Assembly (NCBI RefSeq): GCF_017654505.1
Contig: NC_054535.1
Span: 45,906,664-45,970,663 of the forward strand
Source of the DNA: Polyodon spathula
Taxonomy: Eukaryota > Chordata > Actinopteri > Acipenseriformes > Polyodontidae
Length of the DNA: 64,000 nt
Direction of reading: 5' to 3'
Part shown: in pieces, positions 36,999 to 48,269 of the stretch
How positions within the stretch are numbered: the stretch's first letter is position 1
Layout of the letters: each line of letters opens with the position of its first letter
Position numbers and translations under genes: made by a program
Notes under the pieces: model-generated
Databases searched by the model: none
What the model was told of the DNA's origin: nothing
Seen by the model: only the letters and a program-made list of their open reading frames with translations

Positions 36999-37380
36999 TA
37001 TAGGTAAGAGCAGTAACTCCAGTTCAAGCTAGCAGCGAGGAAGATAAAAACAATGACTGCAGCTCAAGCAGCTCCAGCAGTGAGGAATATAAGAGCAGTG
37101 ACTCAAACAATTCCAGTGATGAGTCTAGCTATTCCAGCAGTTTGACCAGTGAAGAGGACAACAGCAGTGACTCCAGTGTTGCCAGTGACAGCTCCTGCAG
37201 TTCAAGCAGTGAGGGAGATGGGAGTAGCGACACAGACAAACCAAACACTAACCAAGACAACCAAGACAGCAGTAATGACATGGGTGAGCAGTGCAGAAAT
37301 GGAGGGTTTAAAAAAGTAATATATGTACAATGAATGAAAATTCTCCTCAATTCTTTCTATGTGTAACTAACAGCTACTAA

Positions 37381-37620
37381 TGAGGCAGTGTGGTCCAGTG
37401 GTTATAGTCCAGAAGGTCACCGGTTCAAATCCCACCCCTACCACTGACTGATTCACAGTGTGTGACCATGAGTAAGTCACTTCACCTCCTTGTGCTCCAT
37501 CATATGGATGAGATGTTAAATCAATGCCCTTTTGTAAGTGACTCTGCATATAATGTGCAGTTCACAGCCTACCTCTGTGATGGTCCATTATGAAAGGCAC
37601 TATATAAAAATAAAGATATG
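37381..37620 (+). mobile_element. SINE, forward orientation
   Basis: GAGGCAGTGTGGTCCAGTGG start, B box GGTTCAAATCC, GTGTGACCATGAGTAAGTCA body, and GAAAGGCACTATATAAA tail. Lies 50 bp after the gene E stop, facing the reverse copy. Confidence 0.85.
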
Positions 37621-37817
37621 GTTATACATTATATTAAACTAATATTTTGTTACGCTAACATAATGAAATCTAATTAAAAAGATTAGATTGTGTGAGCTGA
37701 GTATTCACTTGAATGGAAATTGGTGTACGAAGGCAACTTAAAGGACATAAATCATACGCATTATATTAATTTATTAAATTGCACATGTTGCTGACAAAAG
37801 AACCACACTTCATGGTA

Positions 37818-39456
37818 CAGTGGCTTGAGAAAGTATTGACCCCCCTTGGCATTTTTCCTATTTTGTTGCCTTACCACCTGGAATTAAAATTGATTTTTTG
37901 GGGGTTTGTATCATTTGATTTACACAACATGCCTACCACTTTGCTGATGCTGAATATTTTTTATTGTGAAACAAACAAGAAATAAGCGTGCATAAGTATT
38001 CACCCCCCCCCCCCCCCCCCCCCCCCAAAGTCAATACTTTGTAGAGCCACCTTTTGCAGCAATTACAGCTGCAAGTCTCTTGGGGTATGTATCTATAAGC
38101 TTGGCACATCTAGCCACTGGGACTTTTGCCCATTCTTCAAGGCAAAACTGCTCCAGCTCCTTCAAGTTGGATGGGTTCCGCTTGGTGTACAGCAATCTTT
38201 AAGTCATACCACAGATTCTCAGTTGGATTGAGGTCTGGGCTTTGACTAGGCCATTCTAAGACATTTAAATGTTTCCCCTTAAACCACTCGAGTGTTGCTT
38301 TAGCAGTATGCTTAGGGTCATTGTCCTGCTGGAAGGTGAACCTCCGTCCCAGTCTCAAATCTCTGGAAGACTGAAACAGGTTTCCCTCAAGAATTTCCCT
38401 GTATTTAGCGCCATCCATCATTCATTCAATTCTGACCAGTTTCCCAGTCCCTGCCGATGAAAAACATCCCCACAGCATGATGCTGCCACCACCATGCTTC
38501 ACTGTGGGGATGGTGTTCTCGGGGCGATGAGAGGTGTTGGGTTTGCGCCAGACATAGCGTTTTCCTTGATGGCCAAAAAGCTCAATTTCATCTGACCAGA
38601 GTACCTTCTTCCATATGTTTGGGGAGTCTCCCACATGCCTTTTGGCGAACACCAAACGTGTTTGCTTATTTTTTTCTTTAAGCAATGGCTTTTTTCTGGC
38701 CACTCTTCCATAAAGCCCAGCTCTGTGGAGTGTACGGCTTAAAGTGGTCCTATGGACAGATACTCCAATCTCCGCTGTGGAGCTTTGCAGCTCCTTCAGG
38801 GTTATATTTTGTCTCTTTGTTGCCTCTCTGATTAATGCCCTCCTTGCCTGGTCCGTGAGTTTTGGTGGGCGGCCCTCTCTTGCCAGGTTTGTTGTGGTGC
38901 CATATTCTTTCCATTTTTTAATAATGGCTTTAATGGTGCTCCGTGGGATGTTCAATGTTTCGGATATTTTTTTATAACCCAACCCTGATCTGTACTTCCA
39001 CAACTTTGTCCCTGACCTGTTTGGAGAGCTCCTTGGTCTTCATTGTGCCACTTGCTTGGTGGTGCCCCTTGCTTAGCAGTGTTGCAGACTCTGGGGCCTT
39101 TCAGAACAGGTGTATATATACTGAGATCATGTGACAGATCATGTGACACTTAGATTGCACACAGGTGGGCTTTATTTAACTAATTATGTGACTTCTGAAG
39201 GTAATTGGTTGCACTAGATCTTATTTAGAGGCTTAATAGCAAAGGGGGTGAATACATATGCACGCACCACTTTTCCGTTATTTATTTTTTAGAATTTTTT
39301 GAAACAAGTTATTTTTTTCATTTCACTTCACCAATTTGGACTATTTTGTGTATGTCCATTACATGAAATCCAAATAAAAATCAATTTTAATTCCAGGTTG
39401 TAAGGCAACAAAATAGAAAAAATACCAAGGGGGGTCAATACTTTCGCAAGCCACTG
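37818..39456 (-). mobile_element. Tc1/mariner element, about 1.64 kb
   Basis: Terminal inverted repeats CAGTGGCTTGAGAAAGTATT / AATACTTTCGCAAGCCACTG are bounded by TA target duplications. A transposase relic is read on the minus strand. A poly-C tract of about 33 C at 37994-38026 lies just past the transposase stop. Confidence 0.9.
38031..39043 (-). pseudogene. Tc1-like transposase, disrupted
   Basis: Nearly full-length DD34E transposase. In order: an N-terminal start at 39041-39043 shifted against the rest; helix-turn-helix with [27 protein letters not shown] motif; [11 protein letters not shown] (first Asp); then an in-frame TGA at 38422-38424; [16 protein letters not shown] (second Asp); [11 protein letters not shown] (Glu). 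A further frame slip near 38180 precedes the C-terminal end GGSTKY. Three lesions in all, so non-functional but young-looking. Confidence 0.85.
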
Positions 39457-40170
39457 TAGAAGTATTTTTTAAGTTATGTACTGCATGCTATTGTACAGAA
39501 GGGAATCACAAAAAGCAGCTGGGAATTCGTATCTCAATTACGTCATTTAAATGACCATAGCATGTAAAGGTGCTATAAAACTAAGAATAAAACCACAAAA
39601 TATATTTTCATATAGATTGAATCAACTACATATTTTGTTCTAAGACAATTACCATGATATTAGATCTGCACAAATGTAATTAAGCAACTGAACTAAATCT
39701 TATTTCTTGTTTTTTTCAACTCAAGCAGGAACCAATAAAACTGACGGATAATGAAAAAGTAGTAATTGCAGCTAACAAACTAATTTAAAAAATCTGCCTG
39801 TCTTGCACTTGTTAGCTATTAAGTCTCAAATACGCTTTTTTTTTTTTTTTTTTACATAGTCTTGCTCACTTCACCTCGAGAGGAATTGTCCCCACCCCTT
39901 CAATGCCTTCTGTCTAGTCATTAACCAACTAGCTGCTTCCTCTATCGACTTTGTAGCCAGTAATGCTTTGAACGCAAATACACTTCTGAGAGAAAATGAC
40001 ATTAAAATTAATTAATAACAGACCACCTTAAGCATGGCAAGCAAACAGACAACATTATTTGACCTAGTGTAGCACCAGGTAACATGTTAAAAATTATAAT
40101 ATATAGATATATATATATATAGTTATATATATATATTATATATCTATATCTATATATATATCTATATATG

Positions 40171-40210
<40 letters not shown>

Positions 40211-41313
40211 TTGCTATAATGTGTTTATTTCAAAACTGCACATCTGAGACCTATAGTAATCGTGAATGAAAGTTCACAACAGGAATTATTTCATTACCTA
40301 TAACCACTTAAAGTAGTTTCTGGTAGGAAGCTTCCTGTGGAGCCTACATAACATTTTTTTTTTTTTTTTTTTTTGATGATCTCATATTTTCATTAAAGCT
40401 GTTATGTCTGTGTAGTTTTGACTTTTGCAAGAAAGTGGAAGTGTTGTCTTGGAAACACCCTGAACAAAGTCATAAACGGAACGTTTCACAATATGTGGGT
40501 GATGTAATACCTCAGAATCTGTTTTATGGTAAACTTTTTGTAATAAACTTAAGATATTCTTAATAAAAGCAAAATAAATGTTTAACATCTAACAGTAAAT
40601 AAATGACAGTACACTTTAAAACTAATTACGAATACAAAGATTTACTGTGGCAGATCACTATGGGCAAAGTAGCGGGGTCATTTTACAACCAGTCTCAGTA
40701 AAACCTTTTGATTACTCTTGCTGTGCCATAGTTAGAATGGAAAAAACATAAAAACTGCCAATCAGAAACTTTTAGCAACTGCAGCGATTTTGACTGATTG
40801 TGTTGTCATTTTAAGAAACAGCAATGTAAAATATTTTTTATTATAAATTATGTGGCAAGATTCTCTGAAATGTGGTTTATGCATTTATAAGGGTTATACT
40901 TTCTGTTTGGGAGTTGTGTATGTCACTGCAAAAAAATCCTCAGACGAGTCATAAATTGTCTCACAGTTGTATTTTAAACTTGCTTTCATTAAAACTAATT
41001 TGCTATTACATTTCACCAGATTTCCACATCCCAGCATGATCAAAAGAGGATCCCACATGCAAAGTGGATAGTCAGAGTTAAAAGTTAACAATATTACATG
41101 TTTCCTCCAATCCAGGAAGCAAAAAGCATGGCAAAACCACACAAGCAAGACGCCAGCCTGTAAGCAGGTCTCAAAGTCAAATCAGCTGAGAACAAGCTTG
41201 TCCAATGCCAGTGTCCACCAAAGTCAAGTCAGACGTCATTTTATTTGGAAAAGTGCTGAGAAAGTTTTGTGTCCCACATAAATGCAGTTTGAATTATTAT
41301 TATTATTATTATA

Positions 41314-41347
<34 letters not shown>

Positions 41348-42839
41348 GATAATTTCATTTGTCTGGCAAGCTTTGAAAAACTAAACTCACATTAAATTAA
41401 CCACATTATTTCCTTTTTTATTCTTTTTTTTTTAATATATAATTTTGCCTGACATCTACATGGATCAATGATGATGGCAGGGCTGAAAATACCAGTAGCT
41501 AATATACTGTATATGACATAGATCTATTTAGGAAATATAGTAAATGCATGGGTATAGGTTGATTTAAGGTTTAACACAGAATAAAGTGTTTCTGTAAGGA
41601 TATACTGTAGTCTATCAGCGATTTTATTGATTTCTGGTTAGAATTTCTGGTCTAACCAGCATTAAAAGAATCAGAAAAAGAATCAGCTTCAATTAGTTAT
41701 CATTTGAACAAAGACAAATATGTTTATCAAATTATTTACTGTCTTTCAAGAACGATAAAAATGTTTTTATACCTAATATGTCTTTTCACTTGATACAGCC
41801 CAACAGCACATACCATAATAACATACTAGCAACCACCCTCATCCAATCTCCCACTGTAGTATCTTTTTAAATACTACCTCATTGTTTTCTGGGTATAGCT
41901 ATATCCCACTTAGTGGTACTGTCACTTGTATGTGGTGTCACAGGATGTCTCAGATGTTTCCTGTTTTATTTCTTAGTCTAACCCCTAGTAGCAGCTATGT
42001 TTGAGCATGAACAGTGAATCATTCTCAGCCACTATAATTAATAACATACGCTTTTATAACAATTTTAAATTAAAAGGCAGTTAGGATAATTATAATTGTG
42101 TTCCGCCCAGCTGAGACCAAGCAATACCGGTAATTATTTACTAAGCTGGTCCGACTAAAATAGGCTTGTTAAATTTTGTACCGCTTATAATTCCTAAATT
42201 GAAATACATTAATTTTAGAATTAATACTGTACACTTTAACAATATACAGTTATTCCTGTAGTTATTTGATTCATAAAACATATTTTACCTTCCACAGCTT
42301 GTTTTCTAGTTTTCTGTAAAAGCATTGATTATGTCCAGCATTTGTTTTTTAAATAGTACTTTTTTTCATATTCGGCAGTGGAATCAGACACAAGCAATGT
42401 ATGTATGAATGTGTGTTGTGATAATTAAATTAAAAATAAACATCCATTACTACCCTAGTAGTACTTGTGCTATCTGTATTTAGTTTTTACCCAGGTTGTG
42501 AGGTTATCTTTCTGTGAAGCCACCAGGTTATTTGTAAAGGAAACATTTTATTGTCAAGAATACTCACACTCACAATTGTTTTAAGAAGTATTTATCAGCA
42601 GGTATTAAATAAATCCATGTCAGTTTACAGCCATAGTAAAAATGGCAGCAACCCAGATGAGAAGAAAATTTGCTTTGAAGCGTTTTTTAGAACACTCTGA
42701 GGTTTATCTCCATTGACTGGTACTCAATTGTAAAGATAAGAGAAGGCCAGCTTTTCTTGTTTCGAAGTCAACATGTTAATTAATCCATTTATTTAATACC
42801 TTAAATACGTTAAAAAAAGATGACCCGCTGTCACAAAGA
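39457..42839. other. Intergenic DNA with microsatellites
   Basis: Contains a (TA)n/(CA)n tract at 40094-40208 and an interrupted (ATT)n at 41297-41347. No supported gene on either strand. Confidence 0.5.
40094..40208. repeat. Compound (TA)n-(CA)n microsatellite
   Basis: TATATA/TATCTA-rich run followed by about 17 CA units. Confidence 0.9.
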
Positions 42840-42994
42840 CGGCTGCGGTGGGTGACGTCAGACCAGGAACCAGGAAATAAGCAAAAGAACGATGGGAAAA
42901 AAAAAACAAAAACACACAGGACACGGCACTTCACCAAAATAAAGAGACAAACAAAACAGACTACACAGACAAACACGGTGGGCTGATATTTAAC

Positions 42995-43043
<49 letters not shown>

Positions 43044-43650
43044 ACCTCGTCTCCAATGCCGTTCTCCACTCACCGAACACACAACCCGAGTGAGTGAAAA
43101 CATAAGAACATAAGAACATAAGAAAGTTTACAAACGAGAGGAGGCCATTCAGCCCATCTTGCTCGTTTGTTTGTTAGTAGCTTATTGATCCCAGAATCTC
43201 ATCAAGCAGCTTCTTGAAGGATCCCAGGGAGTGCTTTGAGCTGCTGCTGTGTTTCCCCAATGTCCTGTGTTTTCTGATTAAAGCAATTCAAGATGCAATT
43301 TCTCCTTACTGCTTCTAAACTGCTCTACTTTTCCACGCCTGTACTTCTCCCACTCGCTGACGCTTCCACTCGCTGTCGCTGGGATGCTGTCACATGCTGC
43401 TTTTATGCAGCTGTACCGAGACTCGATTGGTAATCAATTATTCAACTGGCGTCTCAGTACAACTGCACATGAAAAAGTGCAATTCCCCGTGCTCGCATAT
43501 TATTACATTTTACCTGCACGTGAAGTGCTCTGCAATTCTCGTGCCTAAATACAAATATACATTTTAAACAACTCGCGTTCCACAGACCCATTTATATCCC
43601 GTGTACCAATGACTATACACCAAATTTAACACACAACATGCAACATTCAA
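42840..43650 (-). mobile_element. LTR-like element, inverted, with nested insertion
   Basis: Reverse complement of 20976-21555: GACGTCAGACCAGG near 42855, CACACAACCCGAGTGAGTG near 43078, GCAGCTGTACCGAGACTCG near 43410 and CATTTATATCCCGTGTACC near 43588. An (ATT)n run lies at 42997-43042. Colinearity is broken at 43101-43395 by another repeat. Confidence 0.65.
43101..43395. mobile_element. Dispersed repeat nested in the LTR-like element
   Basis: Starts CATAAGAACATAAGAACATA and continues AAAGTTTACAAACGAGAGGA GGCCATTCAG. I recall this motif as a common interspersed repeat in sturgeon- and gar-like fish genomes, which I cannot verify here. It interrupts the LTR-like copy next to GCAGCATGT. Confidence 0.6.
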
Positions 43651-46600
43651 CACACTTCTTCAGCCGGGGCAATTCCAGCAGTGGAAAGGCTACTGAGGAA
43701 GGTGGTCTCCTGACCTTTCCCCCTTCTCAGCTGGCAGATCCCTCCTGTGGGACTCCGGCCACACTGACCCCTGCGGCCAAGCAGAGCTGACGGTGACCCC
43801 TGGCGAAGCAGAGCCGGCAGCCCCAGGAGATGCGTAGCTGCTGGCAACCCCAGGCGATGCGGAGCGGCTGGCAACCCCAGGCCATGCGGAGTGGCTAGCA
43901 ACCCCAGGCGATGCCAGGCAGGCATCCTTGGGTGAAGCGAGGCAGGCATCCTTGGGCGAAGCGAGGCAGGCATCCTTGGGCGAAGCGAGGCAGTCCGTAA
44001 GTAAGAGCAGCCTCCCGACAACAGGACGGGGAAAGGGACCCAGCAGGCATTCATCCTCCGCTGGTGGAAAGGGACCCAGCAGGCATTCACCCTCTGCTGG
44101 TAGACAGGGACCCAGCAGGCATTCACCCTCTGCTGGTGGAGGTGGCGGAGGCAGAGGCAGCTCCAGCTGCTCTACTCCTGCTGGTGGAGATGGTGGAGGC
44201 AGAGGCAGCTCCTGCCAGTGGATGAACTGCCCTTGCCGTAGTTGATCAGTCTTAGAAACTGAGAGATGTTGGATGAAGTGTCTGCCACGAACCATAGACA
44301 GGTCAGAGCGGTGTAGACCCAGGGTTGGAAAGCTGTTTTTTGATGGTACTGTAAACTCTGCACATCTCATAAAGCTGAAGAAAGCTGTGAGACATAAGGT
44401 TTCCATGGTGAGGTTGTTGCCTGGATTGAAGCAGCTGTTTCACAATGTATTGATGATTTTGGAAAGAATGTCTCGGGTTATCGGCTGTCTGATTGGGGAG
44501 GCTGAAGGCATGCTCTTTTTGACCCCTCAACGAGTTAGGCAGACAGCTGGAATTGATAGCAAAGGAGGAGATGGTATAGACCTAAGGCAGTACTCGTAAT
44601 GGATGCCAGAAATATAAGACCAAATAGATGATGGTGCCAGTTTGAGAATGTCTCAGAGATAAGCAATAAATGCCAGCAGGAAAGCTTGATTGAATGAATA
44701 TTGTGAAATCCGATTCTGGGCTTAGAAGATGGAGAAGGTAGTCCATGCAGAGGAGTAAGTAGCTCTGGTAGATGGAGCCAGAACTGCAGCCATGTATTGG
44801 TAAGCTGATTGGAGCAAGTTAGATGAAGCTGACAACATCAGATGGCTGATAGTAGAGACCTGCAGAAATATGGAGTCTGCTGCTGGGACCAGGTTGTGGA
44901 TCTGGAAATGAGATAAAACATCAGCAGCATAATTGAGAATGCCCAGTAGGTGGCAAGCTTGTAAATTAAGTTGTCTGACACTGATATCCAGACTAGACGG
45001 CAAAGTAGTTGCATGACTAATGGAGATGAAGAACGGCTTTTATTAATGATGTGAACTGTGGATGTGTTGTCACTGAAGAACAGAATGGATTTTCTTGACC
45101 ATAGGTGTCCCCATAGAGAAGAGGCCGCTACAATAGGATACAGATTCAACAGATGTGATGATTTTTTTTTTGAGGAGATTTTTGAATTTCTTGAAGTCAT
45201 GTATTGGAAAAACACTAGGACCTGAATAGCCCCTGAAATCCTGTGTGTGAGGCGTCCATGGACAAAAAACCAGAACAGTCTGTTCCAGTGCTGAAGCAGC
45301 GTTATCCACATTTTAATGTCTTTCCTGGCTTCGAGAGGGATCAGGATGGAAGCATTGAGGTTTTGAGTGGTGGTAGAGAGGTTCAAGAGATGGGATATGA
45401 ACGTCCTGCCTTGGGGGATGATGCATATAACATAATTGAAGTGTCCAAGGAGAGAGAGGAGATCTTTCTTTTTATTGTTTTTGCTCTCTGAAATGATTTA
45501 ATGAGCTGACGAAGGTGCTGTAGTTTAACAAGAGGAAGGCGGCCTTCGAATTTGATTGTATCCAGGGTAATTCCAGGGAACTCAAGGACAGTGATGGGGC
45601 AGATAGTTTTATCTTCAGAGAAGGGGACACCCAGGGTAGAGAAGAGTGTTCTTAATTGTGTAATGGCTTGCGCTGCGGGTTGTGAGGCTGGAGATATCAA
45701 GAGAAAGTCATCCAGTAGGTGCAGGAGAAAGGGAACATGGCAAGTGTTTAACAGAGTAGAGCAGAGTGCTTCTGACAGTGAGTTGAATATCTTGGGGCTG
45801 CTGCGGCATCCGAAAGTTAATTGAGTTGAAAAGTAGTCTTGCCAGAAAATCCCAAATAAATGTCAATTGCCCTGCTATTTTTATGCATTTGATGGCATCT
45901 GATAGTGTAGTCTACTGGTTATGAGGAATAAGTGTGTTGATGCTGCTGGTGGATTGGCTGTGAGGAGCTGATAAATTGATAATCAGACATTTTTTTCCTG
46001 ATTTACTGAGAGGATTGATACAGTATTCTGGAAATGGTGGAGATGGGAAAGGCCCAGCCATGAAGCCCTTATCAATTTCTGCTTTGATGAGGGTGGAGAC
46101 AGCTTGTGGATCCAATTTGGCGCAGCTGAGATTTTTGCAGGTATAGGATGAAGTAGGGATGCTATTAATGCCAGTATGGAATCAATTTTGTAACCCGTCT
46201 ATGAGATGCTGAGTGAATGGCTGGTCAGGATGAGAGAGGAGAGCTTCAGTGAGAGCCTCTATGTTGATAGATGAGCGTACTGTTAATGTGGATAGTCATT
46301 TGTTGTGCTGCAGGGGACAGATGAGCTGGGAGTGGTTACAGACGTGCAGGTATTTGCAGTTGAAACAAGACAACCTTATAAAGTTATTGCAAATTTGCCT
46401 TTCACCTACAAATTTAATAGGTTGTCAGTATTTGTCCCTGTTATGGGAGGCAACAGGAGGTGTAGATGCACGGATCGGGTTTGGTGATGAAAGCCGATTT
46501 CTGAAATGAAGAGGGGTCTTTGGAGGCTGAGGGGTGCTAGTGTTGGCAGTGCTGGCTGTTTGTAGGTAGAGATGTGTAGAATGCACAGTGGATGCACAGA

Positions 46601-47620
46601 CCCCACAAGCGTGAGCTCACTGGCCTCCAAAGGCCCGGTTGAACAAATCATGATCAGGAGTGCCCCAGTTAATTATATGATTTCCCGATCTTGCCCGAAG
46701 ATCTTTTAACAGATGGGGGTTGCTGGATTTTAAAGTGACAGACACATCTCCACAGTTCACAACGCGATGGTCAATTAAGCAATTTTTCAATAAGAATAGA
46801 TATCAGATAGATGTTTTCACCTTCGATGATTTGTTTACAGAGCGAAGCAAATAAGGTGTAGTGTCTGGTCGTGGAGACTGGTTGAATACCTGTTGCTGTA
46901 GCTGAAGTCAGGTTGAAGGCTGGTGCTGTTTCAGCTGTGATGGTAGATGAGGCAGGAGTGCTGGTTGAGTGTAGGAAAGAGTTGAACCAGGCTTCCATGA
47001 CATCCAAACGGTTGTTAATTGTTGCAATGATGAGTGATCGAAGGGGCTGCAGCACTGGCCAGAGTTTAAGTCTGTATTGGTAGGTTGAAATCAGAGTCAG
47101 GTTAGTTGCTCTGCTGATATCTTGTATTCCTGCTATGTGAAGCTCTGTTGGAAGGTGCTGCTGATGTTAATTCTAGCAGGTGGAAAGATGGGCTCTGCAA
47201 CCTGGATGTTGCAGAGCATCAAGAATAAAGTGTTATGGTCGGCGTTGGGGGCCCCAGAGTCGAAGATTGCTTTCAACATCCCTGAAAATCATCTGTTTTT
47301 TCCCTGGAACCGATGCTTGCCAGGGGCTCTTCCGCTTTGGTCGGGAGGACGCCGAGCCATGGTTTGGTGGTGATGGCAGAGGATATGATACGAGCCTGGA
47401 AGCGATGTTAATTGTAGGAGATAGCTGCCCAGGCTGTATATCCTCAGATTCAATTGAAGATATGTCAGAATCCATTGTGGTAATTTCTTCAGAGATGTTA
47501 TCTTGGTAGGAGCCTGAAGCCTGAAGGCTGACAATTAAGTCACTTGTGTGGTGACAACACCAGACATTGACATAAAAGCATATGTTAAATCTTTTTGAGC
47601 ATATTTTCACCCTATTATGC
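43650..47620 (-). mobile_element. DIRS/Ngaro-type tyrosine-recombinase retroelement, degenerate
   Basis: Minus-strand pieces in order: acidic N-terminal region 47233-47622; gag-like 46771-47055; RT parts at 45912-46115 (AEIDKGFMAGPF..INPLSKSG) and 45383-45700 (ITLDTIKFEGRLPLVKLQHL); RNase H with HLLGILNYAADVLSHFQ near 44900-44960; recombinase N-terminus APSTRATYSSAWTTF near 44750; catalytic core FFSFMRCAEFTVPS near 44360 followed by SVSKTDQLRQGQFIHW near 44240. RT plus a tyrosine recombinase, no integrase, is the mark of DIRS-group elements. Many frame breaks. The 3' end (43790-44150) carries coding minisatellites of 24, 30 and 36 bp. Confidence 0.8.
43795..44150. repeat. Three adjacent short minisatellites (30, 24, 36 bp)
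   Basis: Units like GTAGCTGCTGGCAACCCCAG (30 bp, about 43795-43915), GGCAGGCATCCTTGGGCGAA GCGA (24 bp, about 43917-43992) and AAAGGGACCCAGCAGGCATT CACC... (36 bp, about 44035-44145). All are multiples of three, so frames stay open on both strands. Confidence 0.75.
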
Positions 47621-47622
47621 AT

Positions 47623-48220
47623 ATTGCATTAGCAGTTAGCACTGGCTATAGCACTGGATGGTAGTATGCAAAGAATAAATTCAAGCTCAGCTTTAGATAC
47701 ACTGGATGTCTTCGTCCAACTATGTACTTATATGACATTAGAAAACCCTAAGGAAGTTCGATGTGGCTCTGACCACATTTTTATTTTTGAGTTCACAAAA
47801 ACAAATAATTTGGAGAATGTGTATTTAGCTATGAGATGTAGGCCTTACAAAACATATCACTTGATATGAATGTTCAGTACTATCTTACATTTTAAATAGC
47901 GAATAATGTCGTTAAAAAGTATGAAACAATTCAATTTTATTTCTAGAGAAACATAAGTATTTGCCTGCCAGAAGACGCATTACAACCTTAAGAATGTGGG
48001 CGAAAACTCTGTGTTCACTCTGAGCAGACTATATAATAATCAGTTAAATTTAGAAATCTTTGACAAGGCAGTCAATGGAGAGGAAAATAGTGTAAACATC
48101 TTTAAACCACAAGAGCATTTTAGAATAAACACGCCTCTCTGACAAAAGGAAGTGTAGGGGTTTTGTAGGTTGGTAGGAAATGTCACTTACACCTTGTCTT
48201 GTCATACCGATATGGAAAAG
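47623..48220. other. Spacer upstream of gene D
   Basis: No gene recognised. The block from about 48040 (AAATCTTTGACAAGGCAGTC) begins the region shared with the gene F upstream sequence. Confidence 0.5.
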
Positions 48221-48260
48221 TTCTGATTGGTTGCAAGATACCTGTAGCAGAGTTTAAATT
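48041..48260 (+). promoter_or_regulatory. Gene D promoter region
   Basis: TATA-like TTTAAAT at 48253-48259 and CCAAT box (ATTGG) at 48226-48230. AAATCTTTGACAAGGCAGTC near 48050 and GTCACTTACACCTTGTCTTG near 48182 correspond to AAATCTTTGATAAGACAGCC and GTCACACCTTATAGCATCAT upstream of gene F, in the same order. Confidence 0.6.
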
Positions 48261-48269
48261 CAGGCTTCA

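Larger units (their letters stand above)
36605..37333 (+). pseudogene. Gene E: broken Ser/Glu-rich acidic SCPP exon
   Basis: Tandem units of about 36 bp, like GGTAAGAGCAGTGACTCCAG TTCAAGCAGCGAGGAA, encode GKSSDSSSSSEE-type peptides with many S-x-E sites, reminiscent of dentin phosphoprotein-like SCPPs. Units occur at 36605-36687 and 37000-37300, split by a SINE and (TA)n block flanked by AGGTAA on both sides (likely target duplication). A one-base loss near 36672 and an in-frame TAG near 37026 break it. From about 37028 a frame runs to TGA at 37331, through CSSSSEGDGSSDTDKPN and ending GEQCRNGGFKKVIYVQ. The tail resembles the gene D last exon (SSNMD...GERCNAGKG), so I read this as a relative's terminal exon. 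No signal-peptide exon was found upstream. Confidence 0.5.

Noticed and set aside
43928..44245. Plus-strand frame with EARQASLG repeats
   Set aside because: Shadow of short minisatellites at the end of the DIRS-type element.
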